In this document: positions 16,885-25,592 of the stretch, one piece after another
Layout: each line of letters begins with the position of its first letter
How positions within the stretch are numbered: the stretch's first letter is position 1
Assembly: GCF_047729875.1 (NCBI RefSeq)
Contig: NZ_CP159826.1
Coordinates: 2,418,001 to 2,482,000 of the forward strand
Source of the DNA: Marimicrobium sp913061115
GTDB lineage: Bacteria > Pseudomonadota > Gammaproteobacteria > Pseudomonadales > Halieaceae
Length of the DNA stretch: 64,000 nucleotides
Reading direction: 5' to 3'
Position numbers and translations under genes: made by a program
Notes under the pieces: generated by a model
Databases searched by the model: none
What the model was told of the DNA's origin: nothing
What the model saw: the letters and a program-made list of their open reading frames with translations, nothing else

Positions 16885-17196
16885 TTAGCGCGGCTGACCG
16901 TCTACCCAGGCCTGAAAATTCTGATCCCTAAACGATGCCCCGCGACCCTGCTCCACACACTGCACAACACGAACGGCATTCTCCCTATTACCCAAAAGCG
17001 TTGTTGCAGTGAGCCCCACCACACCTTCTTCAGCGTCTTTCAATGAAAAGGTCTGCAGGCCCACTAAACCGGTTGACCCAGAGTCGGTCACGACCTGGCA
17101 GTCAAATACCTTATTCGGCCACGCCCTCTCAGCCAACACTTCAGCGGTGGTGAGCACGGAGAGAATGACCAGCAGTATCGTTTTCACGTCTAACAT
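16885..17196 (-). CDS. Small secreted hypothetical protein
   Basis: A 103-aa protein I do not recognise. It has a Sec signal peptide (MLDVKTILLVILSVLTTAEVLA) and a mature part of about 80 residues with two cysteines (FDCQVV and VVQCVEQ) that could form a disulfide. The ATG at 17196 is favoured over the upstream in-frame start because AGAGG lies eight bases before it. It follows the pilE stop by about 25 bases on the same strand, so it may be the last gene of the minor-pilin operon; no pilin motif is present. Confidence 0.6.
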   Translation of the reverse strand: MLDVKTILLVILSVLTTAEVLAERAWPNKVFDCQVVTDSGSTGLVGLQTFSLKDAEEGVVGLTATTLLGNRENAVRVVQCVEQGRGASFRDQNFQAWVDGQPR

Positions 17197-17219
17197 TGGG
17201 TGTACCTCTGCGTATTTGA

Positions 17220-17675
17220 TTACCAACAGTTTAGCTCATCACTACCTGTCGCCGTTTTAGAGCCATTCGAATGAAGGATAAAGGCCGTGCACCGCGTGTC
17301 ATCTACCTGAGGCGAGCCCGACAGGGGTGTCGCAGTCAGTACAAAACAGCGCGCAATTGAACCGCCGCTGCACACAGTCGCCGCCACGCTGTAGTGCCCG
17401 TCTTCAGAGGTATAAGGGTTCTGATTAAAACCAAGATCTGTCAGTTCCAGAGAATAGGTTCCCCTATCCAACATATAGCCTTCCTGGCGATTGGCCACAT
17501 CGAGCAGGGCTGACTTGGCATCGGCACGCCTGCCCTTCTGCACACTATCTTGGTAACTGGGCAGGGCCACCGCCAGCAGTATGGCAACGATCACAATAAC
17601 AATCATCAATTCAACCAGCGTAAAACCCCTGGCTGGTGACGAATGGCTCGGCTGAAAACCGCTTATCCGACTCAC
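17220..17675 (-). CDS. pilE: PilE-like type IV minor pilin
   Basis: A 151-aa type IV pilin-like protein. The prepilin cleavage site RGFTLVELM is followed by the hydrophobic helix IVIVIVAILLAVALPSYQDSV; paired cysteines in the C-terminal domain include a penultimate-region CW ending. A GTG start at 17675 is supported by GGAGG seven bases upstream; the GTG shares its first base with the pilY1 TAG stop. As in Pseudomonas, PilE closes the fimT-pilV-pilW-pilX-pilY1-pilE operon and helps prime pilus assembly. Confidence 0.9.
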   Translation of the reverse strand: MSRISGFQPSHSSPARGFTLVELMIVIVIVAILLAVALPSYQDSVQKGRRADAKSALLDVANRQEGYMLDRGTYSLELTDLGFNQNPYTSEDGHYSVAATVCSGGSIARCFVLTATPLSGSPQVDDTRCTAFILHSNGSKTATGSDELNCW

Positions 17676-20600
17676 TAGTACGCCTCCTGGAACCAGTACT
17701 TGCCGTAAGGTGGCGGTATACTCTGGAAGATGTCGCAGACGCCCCCTTTGCAATCTATTACGTCCGCAATAGCTACATCCGACACTCCAAGGGGCAGCAA
17801 GATATAGATACTGCTATCGTCAGAAAAATACAGCGCGGGCGTGTCGGGAATAATAGGGCCGAGATCGATCGCGTCCCTGTCTCCATCGTAGATATCCATG
17901 ATATACAGCTGCCCTGTCCCCGACTGCGGGACGCAGGAGTTGCTGTCACTGAACAAGCTTGACGGCGTGAAAGTGCCTATATACGCCTTGCCGTTAACCG
18001 TGACCGAACTTGCCAAGCCTTTCTCGCCCGCATAAAGCAGGTCAAACGCCCAGCCATCGGCAACCCTCAAAGATTCAATCGCAATGATTTTCTCTGTCTC
18101 TGACCCCTCAGTAATCGTCTTCTCCGTGATGTCGTAAAAATCATCATCGAAAATCGGCCAACCGCATCGGAAATCTAAAAACTCAGGTCCTATACATTCA
18201 CCGGGGGTGGGTCTCACAGTGCTATATGGCAGGGTTGCACGATCGCGAATCATATAGATACGATTGTCGACATCAGTCGCATTCGGGTTGGTTCTGTCGC
18301 CGGTACCGATGATAATGGCATCGATAACTTCTCCACGCGAACGCATTAAGACGACGTCTGGCTTGTTAAAGATACGCCTATCGCTAGCGGCGCTGCCGTT
18401 ATTCAAAGAAGCCAGCTTGTTAATTTGCCAGGTATCTTGGCTGGACGTGGGCAGCACATTACCCGACAGATCAACACGCCACAAATTGCCGCCTGTATCG
18501 CCAAAGTAGATTCGGTAGGCAGTTCCGTCTTCGTTATTGTCAAGCACGGCCACTTCAGCAGGCACTGAGTGGAGAAGGCCTTGTTCCTGCAAATTAGTAG
18601 CACTACTGCTTGCAGGCGTCACACTCCAAACCAGAGCACCGGTCTGGGCATCCACGATATAGAGGCCTCTGCCCTCCTGATCGGGAGTTCCCACACCCGA
18701 TGCATCTTTACCGGTATCGTAGCCAGCTCCAAACACCAGCACCGGTTTGTTAACACCGCTACCATCAACGTAGCCTGGTATTCTCGTTACTACAGGCTCA
18801 GACCAAGTTTGCCCAAGCTCACCGAAGCCCGATGTACTGTCGTCAATACGCCACATAAAAGACGGACTGTCGGGGTTAGACAGATCCAGGGCATAGTAGG
18901 CGCTTCCACCTCTGCGCATTCCAAGATAGGCCCAGACTTTATCGCCACCACTGGAATCAAGCGTGCCATCCTGATTACTATCGTAGGTATAGGTTACCGG
19001 GGTCAGGTCCATGCCATAGACGTGTTCATTAGACAGCGTATTGCGCCTGCGTTTGGGAAGAATTGAGGCGAGCTCTTTGGGGAAAAAAGCCCAGTCCTCT
19101 TCGCCATCACTATTCCCGAACAGATGTACGAAGCCCGAATTAGAACCTACCAACAATCTCAAATCGGGGCTGGATGTTGTAAAACTGCCTCTGGCACCGT
19201 AGTTGAGCACTAAGGGCTGGCTGTGCAGCATATCGCCCAGAATCCAGTTCCTAGATTCATTGGTGATCGCGTCGCCATCCCTGTCATAGGCATCATAACC
19301 TCTGGCCCAATCAATCTGCATCTCAGCAGCCGTTTGAGTGGAGGCTCCCAGCACACTGTATAATTCGGCATCCGATGACAGTCCCAGTGCATCGGCATCG
19401 AAATTGGCTGTGTTGAATATTTCGAACGCCCCATTAGCCCCCGTATCACTATAGATGTCGCGTGTAGCGGGATCGCGAATGGCTAACAGAGCGCCGACGC
19501 CACCCTTGTCGACATCCCCTCCATCCGCGGCCGTACTCCAGAAAGTCGTTGCGCTGCCCTTGAGATTACCTGTCGTGGCATCCAAGGCTGGCTGACCTCC
19601 AGAGTCAACCAGCACCTTGTTTCCATCCAATTTTAGTTTTTTGATATTGCCTATCCAATCAACAGAGGACCTCGGCTTGAACATGGCGTAGAACACCTCG
19701 TCGCGGCTCTGGGTGCGCGTAAACGTATCCACAGCAACAGCAGGGGAAGTAAACGTGGTCGCCTGCGACAGGATACCGACAATCGCACCCTGAAAGGCTT
19801 CGGTTAGTTGTTGAGCATTATCTGCCGTATAGTATTCTCCTTTGCCGTTCTTAGCCGCGTCGCTCAGCAGTTGCTGATTGGTAGTAAATCCAATGGTGTA
19901 GGTAATGGCGAACTGATCGCCATCAGTATTGGGCGCGAGATCATTGTTGGCCATATACTCGGTCAGTTGTGGGAGGCAGTTTTCGGTCAGCCCGCCGCTG
20001 TCGGCACTGTCATAAACTTCACAGCCCTCCACACCAGCTAGATCCTTAATCCGTTGATTCGCACCGGTATCCCTTTGCGGTAAGCCATCAGTCATCAGTA
20101 TGATGTACGTATAGGCGCATTCGCTATTGGGGGAAATGTATGAGCCACCACTCTCGGCGAGAGAATCCTTCGATAATACGTCCCAAGTTCCGAAAGAGTC
20201 ACTGCCTGATAGTGCAGAGTTGCCATACTCAACCGGCCTGCCCGCAATATAATTGTAGGCCTCATACACGGATTCACACATTGGGGTGCTGCCTCCATGA
20301 TCTATCTGGCCCACTAGGCCAATGAGATTATCGCGCTGGATATTGCTCATATTCTGTATGATGCGATGCGCTATTCGTCCTCCCGCATCGTAGTTGAATT
20401 CAAGTAGACCGAAGTCAACACTGGGATTGGTATCGATAATAGTTGAGATGACTTCTTGCGCTATATCCAGCCTTGAGCGCGACACAATCAGACTATCATC
20501 GTGGTGCCAGTTCAGGTAATTAGACGTGTAGAACGTATAAGGTGTGTCACCCCACTCCACCGTTGAGTCGGCGCTAGGTCCATACTCATTGCCATTAATG

Positions 20601-21568
20601 ACATTGTTTTGAGGGTATCCGACGCCTTGACTCGGGCCATTGTCGTCGACACTGTTCGTGACATCATCGCGGCACTCCACATGTGACGGCGCATTGTCGC
20701 TGCCAATGAGACTTTGCCATGAACCGGGCACGACCGTCTCTTCTTCACAGACTTCTACGCGAGGCCCGACATATTCCCAGTCGGATGACACTGTATATTC
20801 CGGCTCCGTAACGCTTTCAAAGCAGGCGTCATAGGTGTTATTACTGCCTGGAGGGTTTACCCTCAGATAGGTATTACCGCCAACACACGCGTTACTACTA
20901 TCGTTGGAACGGTACACCCAGCCTTCTACGGACTCAGTTGACGTCACTTCTTCGTAACATGCATCGTTATTACTGCCAGGCGGATCCACATAAAATAGCC
21001 CTTCGTAGCACCTATTATTGGACCAATCGTCACGACGATAAACGAGCTTGGCAACGGGCACATTAGAGGCCACCTCCTCATAACACCCTGCATTATTGGG
21101 GCCGGGAGGATTGCGATATTCTGTGCCGTCGGGACACTGAGTGGTGCATTGCCCCTGCTGCACAGCAGAGTCTACCCAGCGCCTGGCACGTTCGGCCGTA
21201 AATCGACCACTAACATCGAGATCGCCATAGGAAGAAGCGCAGCGGTTCTGTTCCGCTGAAAACCAGTTATTGCTGCTGGCGGAAGGTATGCTTCCGTCGG
21301 TAGACCAATAGATTCGGTCGGCCATAACACTCATTGAATAACTTTCACCCGCGTCGTAGGGAGGCCGCTGCTGTTCAACCATCGTGCTCATACTTCCGGA
21401 GTCATCAAAGGCGATCAGCACCTTGGCACGTGCGGCAATACTGCTGGCGTCAAAGTCCGCCAGATAAATTTCCGTGTCATCGGCATTGGCCGGAAAGATA
21501 GCATTTGTCAAGGCGAAAGCAATGACCGCTAGCAACGCTAATAATGGTCGGATCATGGTGTTAAGCAT
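17675..21568 (-). CDS. pilY1: Type IV pilus tip-associated protein PilY1
   Basis: A 1297-aa exported protein thought to sit at the pilus tip and act in adhesion, surface sensing and pilus dynamics. A signal peptide ends near ANA (residue about 29). An N-terminal von Willebrand A-like region has a MIDAS-type FDDSGSM at about residues 54-60. The C-terminal half is the PilY1 beta-propeller (GDMLHSQPLVLNYG, VGSNSGFVHLF, YFGDTGGNLWRVDLSG). Calcium-loop-like stretches (DSNQDGTLD, DRDGD) are present. The ATG at 21568 has GGAGGA upstream. Three cysteine-containing tandem repeats are inserted at residues 141-270. Confidence 0.93.
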   Translation of the reverse strand: MLNTMIRPLLALLAVIAFALTNAIFPANADDTEIYLADFDASSIAARAKVLIAFDDSGSMSTMVEQQRPPYDAGESYSMSVMADRIYWSTDGSIPSASSNNWFSAEQNRCASSYGDLDVSGRFTAERARRWVDSAVQQGQCTTQCPDGTEYRNPPGPNNAGCYEEVASNVPVAKLVYRRDDWSNNRCYEGLFYVDPPGSNNDACYEEVTSTESVEGWVYRSNDSSNACVGGNTYLRVNPPGSNNTYDACFESVTEPEYTVSSDWEYVGPRVEVCEEETVVPGSWQSLIGSDNAPSHVECRDDVTNSVDDNGPSQGVGYPQNNVINGNEYGPSADSTVEWGDTPYTFYTSNYLNWHHDDSLIVSRSRLDIAQEVISTIIDTNPSVDFGLLEFNYDAGGRIAHRIIQNMSNIQRDNLIGLVGQIDHGGSTPMCESVYEAYNYIAGRPVEYGNSALSGSDSFGTWDVLSKDSLAESGGSYISPNSECAYTYIILMTDGLPQRDTGANQRIKDLAGVEGCEVYDSADSGGLTENCLPQLTEYMANNDLAPNTDGDQFAITYTIGFTTNQQLLSDAAKNGKGEYYTADNAQQLTEAFQGAIVGILSQATTFTSPAVAVDTFTRTQSRDEVFYAMFKPRSSVDWIGNIKKLKLDGNKVLVDSGGQPALDATTGNLKGSATTFWSTAADGGDVDKGGVGALLAIRDPATRDIYSDTGANGAFEIFNTANFDADALGLSSDAELYSVLGASTQTAAEMQIDWARGYDAYDRDGDAITNESRNWILGDMLHSQPLVLNYGARGSFTTSSPDLRLLVGSNSGFVHLFGNSDGEEDWAFFPKELASILPKRRRNTLSNEHVYGMDLTPVTYTYDSNQDGTLDSSGGDKVWAYLGMRRGGSAYYALDLSNPDSPSFMWRIDDSTSGFGELGQTWSEPVVTRIPGYVDGSGVNKPVLVFGAGYDTGKDASGVGTPDQEGRGLYIVDAQTGALVWSVTPASSSATNLQEQGLLHSVPAEVAVLDNNEDGTAYRIYFGDTGGNLWRVDLSGNVLPTSSQDTWQINKLASLNNGSAASDRRIFNKPDVVLMRSRGEVIDAIIIGTGDRTNPNATDVDNRIYMIRDRATLPYSTVRPTPGECIGPEFLDFRCGWPIFDDDFYDITEKTITEGSETEKIIAIESLRVADGWAFDLLYAGEKGLASSVTVNGKAYIGTFTPSSLFSDSNSCVPQSGTGQLYIMDIYDGDRDAIDLGPIIPDTPALYFSDDSSIYILLPLGVSDVAIADVIDCKGGVCDIFQSIPPPYGKYWFQEAY
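20759..21148 (-). repeat. Protein-level tandem repeats inside PilY1
   Basis: Three consecutive units of about 42-45 residues share the pattern C-x(2-4)-G-x-x-Y ... PPGxNN ... C(Y/F)E(E/S)V ... W/LVYR-x-(N/D)D. They begin with PDGTEYRNPPGPNNAGCYEE, then EGLFYVDPPGSNNDACYEE, then GGNTYLRVNPPGSNN. The units are diverged in DNA, so they are old duplications rather than a replication artefact. Confidence 0.75.
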
Positions 21569-21613
21569 GGCACTGTCCTCCACGGATACTTAGCTGACTG
21601 GCTCATTGGATCA

Positions 21614-22117
21614 CTACTTTTGTGCGGGCGCGGCGACGCCGAGTTGAATTTGGGTTCTGGCCCGGCCAGGCTCGACATGTTCGGATTTAATACGGTAGTA
21701 GTCACAATCAAATAGATCACTGTAATCAGCCAGTCTGCAGCGACCGGTTCTGATAAAACGAACGTCCACATCAATGGGCACAGTGCTAGGATCTGCCGCC
21801 TGATTCCTAAACGGATGATTCATGCTCCCCTCAAAATCAGTAAGCCCCTGCAACGGGTCGGCCGTATCAATTCTTTTCTCAAATGGATTCAAGGGCGTGA
21901 CTCCAAGCCCCAGCACGGCATCGATGCCCGCTTCTGCAGACTGAAATGAACGGTACGAATCTTGCACACTGGCAGACATTTTAAGACCCAGCGTGCTGTT
22001 GTTAGCAGCCGTAATCGCAATAATCGTCACCACCAGAAGAAACAACAGTCCTGTAACCAGAGCGACTCCGCTCTGCCGCGTAGCGTTTCTCATTGCGTTT
22101 AGGATTGGATTGCTCAT
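21614..22117 (-). CDS. pilX: PilX-like type IV pilus assembly protein
   Basis: A 167-aa minor pilin of the PilX type. The N-terminus has QSGVALVTGLLFLLVVTII, the PilX_N motif in place of the classical GFTLxE site, followed by AANNSTLGLKMSASVQDS and FQSAEAGIDA. The ATG at 22117 overlaps the pilW stop by four bases (ATGA), so I prefer it to the longer frame. PilX cooperates with PilV, PilW, FimT/FimU and PilE to form the priming complex carrying PilY1. Confidence 0.9.
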   Translation of the reverse strand: MSNPILNAMRNATRQSGVALVTGLLFLLVVTIIAITAANNSTLGLKMSASVQDSYRSFQSAEAGIDAVLGLGVTPLNPFEKRIDTADPLQGLTDFEGSMNHPFRNQAADPSTVPIDVDVRFIRTGRCRLADYSDLFDCDYYRIKSEHVEPGRARTQIQLGVAAPAQK

Positions 22118-23094
22118 TGTCCCCCTCCACGCCAAGCCAGCCTTCGATTGCGCAGTGTCATATTAGAGTGCAGGAGAATTCTGCGCACAGAGTCTTCTGG
22201 AGAAACGGCAATATCACCTAACTGATAGGTTTTCCCATCCGTGTAGTTTGGGTCGGAGACATCACTGGCCAGTAACAGAAAGACCTGCAATGAGGTCACC
22301 TGATCCCATTTATCGGCATCAGTGACATCGGTCACATTCGCTAGAGTGTCCACTTCACCGTCGTCGTTAGAATCATAGCCGAATCGGAAGCGCATATTTT
22401 CTACCCCCTGCACCAGGTCCTCGGTCTGTATAGACATCGATCCCGCGCTTGCATCCCAGGCCAAAATTTTGCGGCTGAGCGTCGGTGTGGCACCATCGCG
22501 AATATAGTAAATCTGTAGGCGGTAGGGATACGCGACATAACTTTCACCGATATCAAGCGGCATGTCTGCTCCATCGCGCAGCTCGAATGAGACTATGCCC
22601 GCGATGACGTAGGTTTGTTGACTGCTCCATCCACCAGACAGGGGACTGGAGCCAGCATTTTTAATAACCAATACGTCTGTATAGGGCATCGCATCCGTAA
22701 TGCAACCCTTTACCCTCGCGCTGGTCGCGTCGTTCTCAGGGCCCCCCGCGCGAAGAGCAAAAAATGAGTTCTCAGTGTCATAGGCCGCCGCAATATCCGT
22801 GCAGTCTCCGGCCACTGCCCCTACTTGCTTCTCCGGCCTAATATCGTAAGGGTTAGGGCCGCCATAGAACCCGATATGGCGCGCAGAATAGCCAAGCAGT
22901 TGCAATGCAAAACGTCCGTTCTCGGAGAGCGTTGCCACCTGCTCGACCTCTGTCAACGATCGCTTGGAGGCCAGATAGACCGAAATAGCGCCACCGATAA
23001 CAATAAAACCCAGCACCATGGCAACCATGAGCTCTACCAGCGAAAACCCCTTAGTGGGTTTATGCCGACGCCGGAGGTGTCTATAAGATCTCAT
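22114..23094 (-). CDS. pilW: PilW-like type IV pilus assembly protein
   Basis: A 326-aa minor pilin, of typical PilW length. The prepilin cleavage motif KGFSLVELM at about residues 15-23 is followed by VAMVLGFIVIGGAISVYLASKRSL. The segment ARHIGFYGG and a C-terminal domain with four scattered cysteines are as expected. Its start overlaps the pilV stop by four bases, and it overlaps pilX by four bases at the other end, indicating tight translational coupling through the operon. Confidence 0.9.
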   Translation of the reverse strand: MRSYRHLRRRHKPTKGFSLVELMVAMVLGFIVIGGAISVYLASKRSLTEVEQVATLSENGRFALQLLGYSARHIGFYGGPNPYDIRPEKQVGAVAGDCTDIAAAYDTENSFFALRAGGPENDATSARVKGCITDAMPYTDVLVIKNAGSSPLSGGWSSQQTYVIAGIVSFELRDGADMPLDIGESYVAYPYRLQIYYIRDGATPTLSRKILAWDASAGSMSIQTEDLVQGVENMRFRFGYDSNDDGEVDTLANVTDVTDADKWDQVTSLQVFLLLASDVSDPNYTDGKTYQLGDIAVSPEDSVRRILLHSNMTLRNRRLAWRGGGQ

Positions 23095-23753
23095 AATTCG
23101 GTCTCATTCATGCATTCCGTCTCATCCATGCGTTCCGTCTCATCCATCACATAGCTGTTCACGATAACTTGACGCCGGGTTGTATCTTCGGCCGCTGCAT
23201 CCCCACAGACTGTTCCTCCACTGATGACTGCGTCAGCCGTTTCTTGCAATCCCTGCCATTGGATCACCACATCCACTATGCCGGTATTCTGTCTGCAGTC
23301 ATCGGCAGTAAAATTGACGCACGCACTCACATTGCGTACACCTACCGTGGGCGCCCCACTATCGGTGACAATGGCTGAGGTGCCATCGAGCAATCGTTCC
23401 CAGGCCCACAGATCATGAGTGGCGAGTTCAGTTGGGGTACAGATGGCAGACTGACAATTAGGCACGGGTTCTGCCCCAATACTCGCACCGCCCAACGGGG
23501 CCGACAAGCCAACATTATAGACTGACATGCCCGCCGGATTTCTGCGAATACGCTCCAGAATATCATCGGCCAACACCACGGCTCGGGTCCGTTGTATAGA
23601 TTCATGCTGGGACACTTTGGACAGAGACAGCAGGCTCACAATACCCATAATCCCCACTGCCAAGATAAAAGCGGCAACCAGTGCCTCAATCAGGGTGAAG
23701 CCCGACTGAACTGGGCCGCCCACACAATGGATTTTTCTAGTTGCAGACAACAT
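23091..23753 (-). CDS. pilV: PilV-like type IV pilus modification protein
   Basis: A minor pilin of about 220 aa. The cleavage motif SGFTLIEAL is followed by VAAFILAVGIMGIVSLLSLSK, and the C-terminal domain is rich in cysteine pairs. The exact start is uncertain: the ATG at 23753 lies inside the fimT stop region, and in-frame starts further upstream are also possible. The last residues read MDETER-MDETEC-MNETEL, encoded by an 18-base tandem repeat that runs into the pilW start. That tail is not typical of the family. Confidence 0.88.
   Translation of the reverse strand: MLSATRKIHCVGGPVQSGFTLIEALVAAFILAVGIMGIVSLLSLSKVSQHESIQRTRAVVLADDILERIRRNPAGMSVYNVGLSAPLGGASIGAEPVPNCQSAICTPTELATHDLWAWERLLDGTSAIVTDSGAPTVGVRNVSACVNFTADDCRQNTGIVDVVIQWQGLQETADAVISGGTVCGDAAAEDTTRRQVIVNSYVMDETERMDETECMNETEL
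23095..23148 (-). repeat. 18-bp tandem repeat (3 units) at the pilV 3' end
   Basis: Three contiguous 18-base units occupy 23095-23112, 23113-23130 and 23131-23148, differing at only a few bases. They encode repeated M(D/N)ETE(R/C/L) at the C-terminus of PilV. The unit length is a multiple of three, so copy-number change would keep the frame. The pilW start codon follows immediately. Confidence 0.88.
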
Positions 23754-24333
23754 TAGCATCATCCAAAGCATTGACGATGCCATCGGGCGTGGCGTCGTTG
23801 TCGAGAGCCGCTCTCAGCGAACCTACCGGGTTAAGAATAAGTGCGCGGGCATCCCCTGCCCCACGGCTATCACAGAACGTAAAGGTCCCGTCAAATCCCA
23901 GTGCGATGCCCTGCCCGCCGAAGCGCACTCGCTTACTAACATTATCGAAGCCTATCGCGACAGGGCTTTGCCTGGCCTCCCACTGAATAATGTCTTCATC
24001 AACATCCGCGGAATTGGCAACATTGTTATTATCGGTATCGACAAAGGTCATATAACCGGCCGACCAATCGTTGGAGTCCGCACAAGCGAGGCCGTCAGTG
24101 GTAGGGCACACCACCACGGGCGCACGACGCGCCAGTGCCTCCGAGCGCGCATGACTTAGCGTAGCACGCAGGACATACACTTCGGAGACCATCCTGTTAT
24201 TGCTGATAAGATCAGAAAAACCGGGAGCCGCTACCAGTAAAAGAACACCCAAAATCAAAACGGCAACTAGCATTTCAATGAGGGTAAACCCATTGGCCGT
24301 CACATCGTAGTCTTGAGTTCTCCTTTTTTGCAT
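23737..24333 (-). CDS. fimT: FimT/GspH-family type IV pseudopilin
   Basis: A minor pilin of about 198 aa, first gene of the pilus operon. The cleavage motif NGFTLIEML is followed by VAVLILGVLLLVAAPGFSDLI, then RATLSHARSEALAR, the hallmark of the GspH/FimT family. A DTDNNNVANSADVDED stretch resembles a calcium-binding loop. The GTG at 24345 is an alternative start with an AAGAG close upstream. The equivalent gene in Pseudomonas is fimT or fimU; I cannot separate them here. Confidence 0.87.
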   Translation of the reverse strand: MQKRRTQDYDVTANGFTLIEMLVAVLILGVLLLVAAPGFSDLISNNRMVSEVYVLRATLSHARSEALARRAPVVVCPTTDGLACADSNDWSAGYMTFVDTDNNNVANSADVDEDIIQWEARQSPVAIGFDNVSKRVRFGGQGIALGFDGTFTFCDSRGAGDARALILNPVGSLRAALDNDATPDGIVNALDDANVVCN

Positions 24334-24345
24334 ACTGTTCAGCAC

Positions 24346-24710
24346 CGCTCTTCATCATGCACGCGTTACACCTGCAACGCTTCGCATAGATTGCGCCTTA
24401 GAGAGAGACTATGCCAGACCTATTGCGCACAAGAAGTTCACATTCCGCATGAATGAGTCTTTCAATTATTTTACATTTTTTTAAAAAAACACTATTTTTA
24501 TAGTGTATTGTGCATTTATAGACTCTAGATATATCAATTTTGAATATCTTGTTATTACATTATTCGATATCGTATTGTTGGCAATCGACAGTTTAAACAA
24601 TGTAAATTCCGGAAGCTACATCGAAAGATTCGAATTTAGATTGAATTATTCTAGGTATTAACGACTAGCATTATCAGAAGACTCCGTCGAAAAATCGCGC
24701 GACGTTCTGG
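24346..24710. other. AT-rich intergenic region upstream of the pilus operon
   Basis: About 365 bases, strongly AT-rich between 24460 and 24660. It holds a terminator for the catabolic operon on the right (24483-24506) and must hold the fimT promoter. I looked for a sigma-54 TGGC-N7-TTGC motif and found none convincing. No coding remnant is visible. Confidence 0.4.
24483..24506 (-). terminator. Rho-independent terminator of the CoA-ester catabolic operon
   Basis: On the minus strand a perfect 7-bp stem (ACACTAT / ATAGTGT) with a four-base loop runs into a T-tract. It lies about 200 bases after the hydratase stop and before the pilus operon. Confidence 0.65.
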
Positions 24711-25568
24711 CTAAATATTCTCTGGCATAAATAAGGTTACTCTCGCCTCCATAGCCAGCGCGCCCGAGTCATCCAGAACCCACAAACTCACTTCCTGGCC
24801 ATCCCGTCGACCCTGAAGAAACAGTGGAGCGCCCTCAAGCAGAGGCTTAATGGCGCGAAACTCAAAGTCTTTGACTGCGCTATCGGGTAATTCGCGGCGG
24901 AGTAAATCCAGAAGCAGTGTCGCCGTCAACGGCGCGTGCACGACCAGCGAAGTGTAACCCTCAACCTGAGTGGCGTAGTTCCGATCGAAGTGAATGCGGT
25001 GGCTGTTAAACGTCAGTGCGGAGTACCGAAACAGCAGTACGGAATCTGGGCAGATTTCCCTAGACCACTGAGACTCTGCTGGCGCGGGCCTGACTATATT
25101 TTTACCAGTGCCATAGTCGCGATACACCAGATTCTGCTCTTCCTCAATGGCCAACTTGTCTTGCTGGAAAATCTGGTGGCTTAGCGTGACAAAAATCAAC
25201 GCCCCACTGCGACCCTCTTTATGCGTAATGGACGCAATGGTTGATACCCGACGGACTTCGTCACCGATAGTAACAGGCGAAAAAAAACGCAGGCGGCCGC
25301 CCGCCCACATACGACGCAAGAGCGGCACCGGCGGCATAAATTCGCCACGTCTTACGTGTCCGTCAATCGCTAGGTTTGACGCCGCAACAGCGTCCTGAAA
25401 GTACAACCAGTGCCAGCCCGGCGGCAGTGCCTCGCCGACTCGCGCTAGAGGGCTTAGGTAATCTAGACTTGCGGACAGCCCTGCGACTGGCGCGACTGAT
25501 ATCACATCGCAGTGCGTCTCAGTACTACCAACCCAGCCCTGTAAAAATTCAATATCAACAGTGCTCAT
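24711..25568 (-). CDS. MaoC-type acyl-CoA hydratase (3-methylfumaryl-CoA hydratase-like)
   Basis: A 285-aa double-hotdog hydratase. The C-terminal active-site segment reads FRYSALTFNSHRIHFDRNYA and then EGYTSLVVHAPL, matching the mesaconyl-C4/3-methylfumaryl-CoA hydratase branch of MaoC proteins. The N-terminal FAS1-like half contains FMPPVPLLRRMWAGG. The ATG at 25568 follows the CoA-transferase by about 25 bases. With a class III CoA-transferase and an acyl-CoA dehydrogenase in the same operon it probably hydrates an unsaturated, perhaps branched or dicarboxylic, acyl-CoA. The precise substrate is inference. Confidence 0.82.
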   Translation of the reverse strand: MSTVDIEFLQGWVGSTETHCDVISVAPVAGLSASLDYLSPLARVGEALPPGWHWLYFQDAVAASNLAIDGHVRRGEFMPPVPLLRRMWAGGRLRFFSPVTIGDEVRRVSTIASITHKEGRSGALIFVTLSHQIFQQDKLAIEEEQNLVYRDYGTGKNIVRPAPAESQWSREICPDSVLLFRYSALTFNSHRIHFDRNYATQVEGYTSLVVHAPLTATLLLDLLRRELPDSAVKDFEFRAIKPLLEGAPLFLQGRRDGQEVSLWVLDDSGALAMEARVTLFMPENI

Positions 25569-25592
25569 ACACAATCAGCCAAGACAGCGTCG

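Noticed and set aside
24346..24480. Sigma-54 promoter for the minor-pilin operon
   Set aside because: A TGGC is present, but there is no matching TTGC at the required distance.
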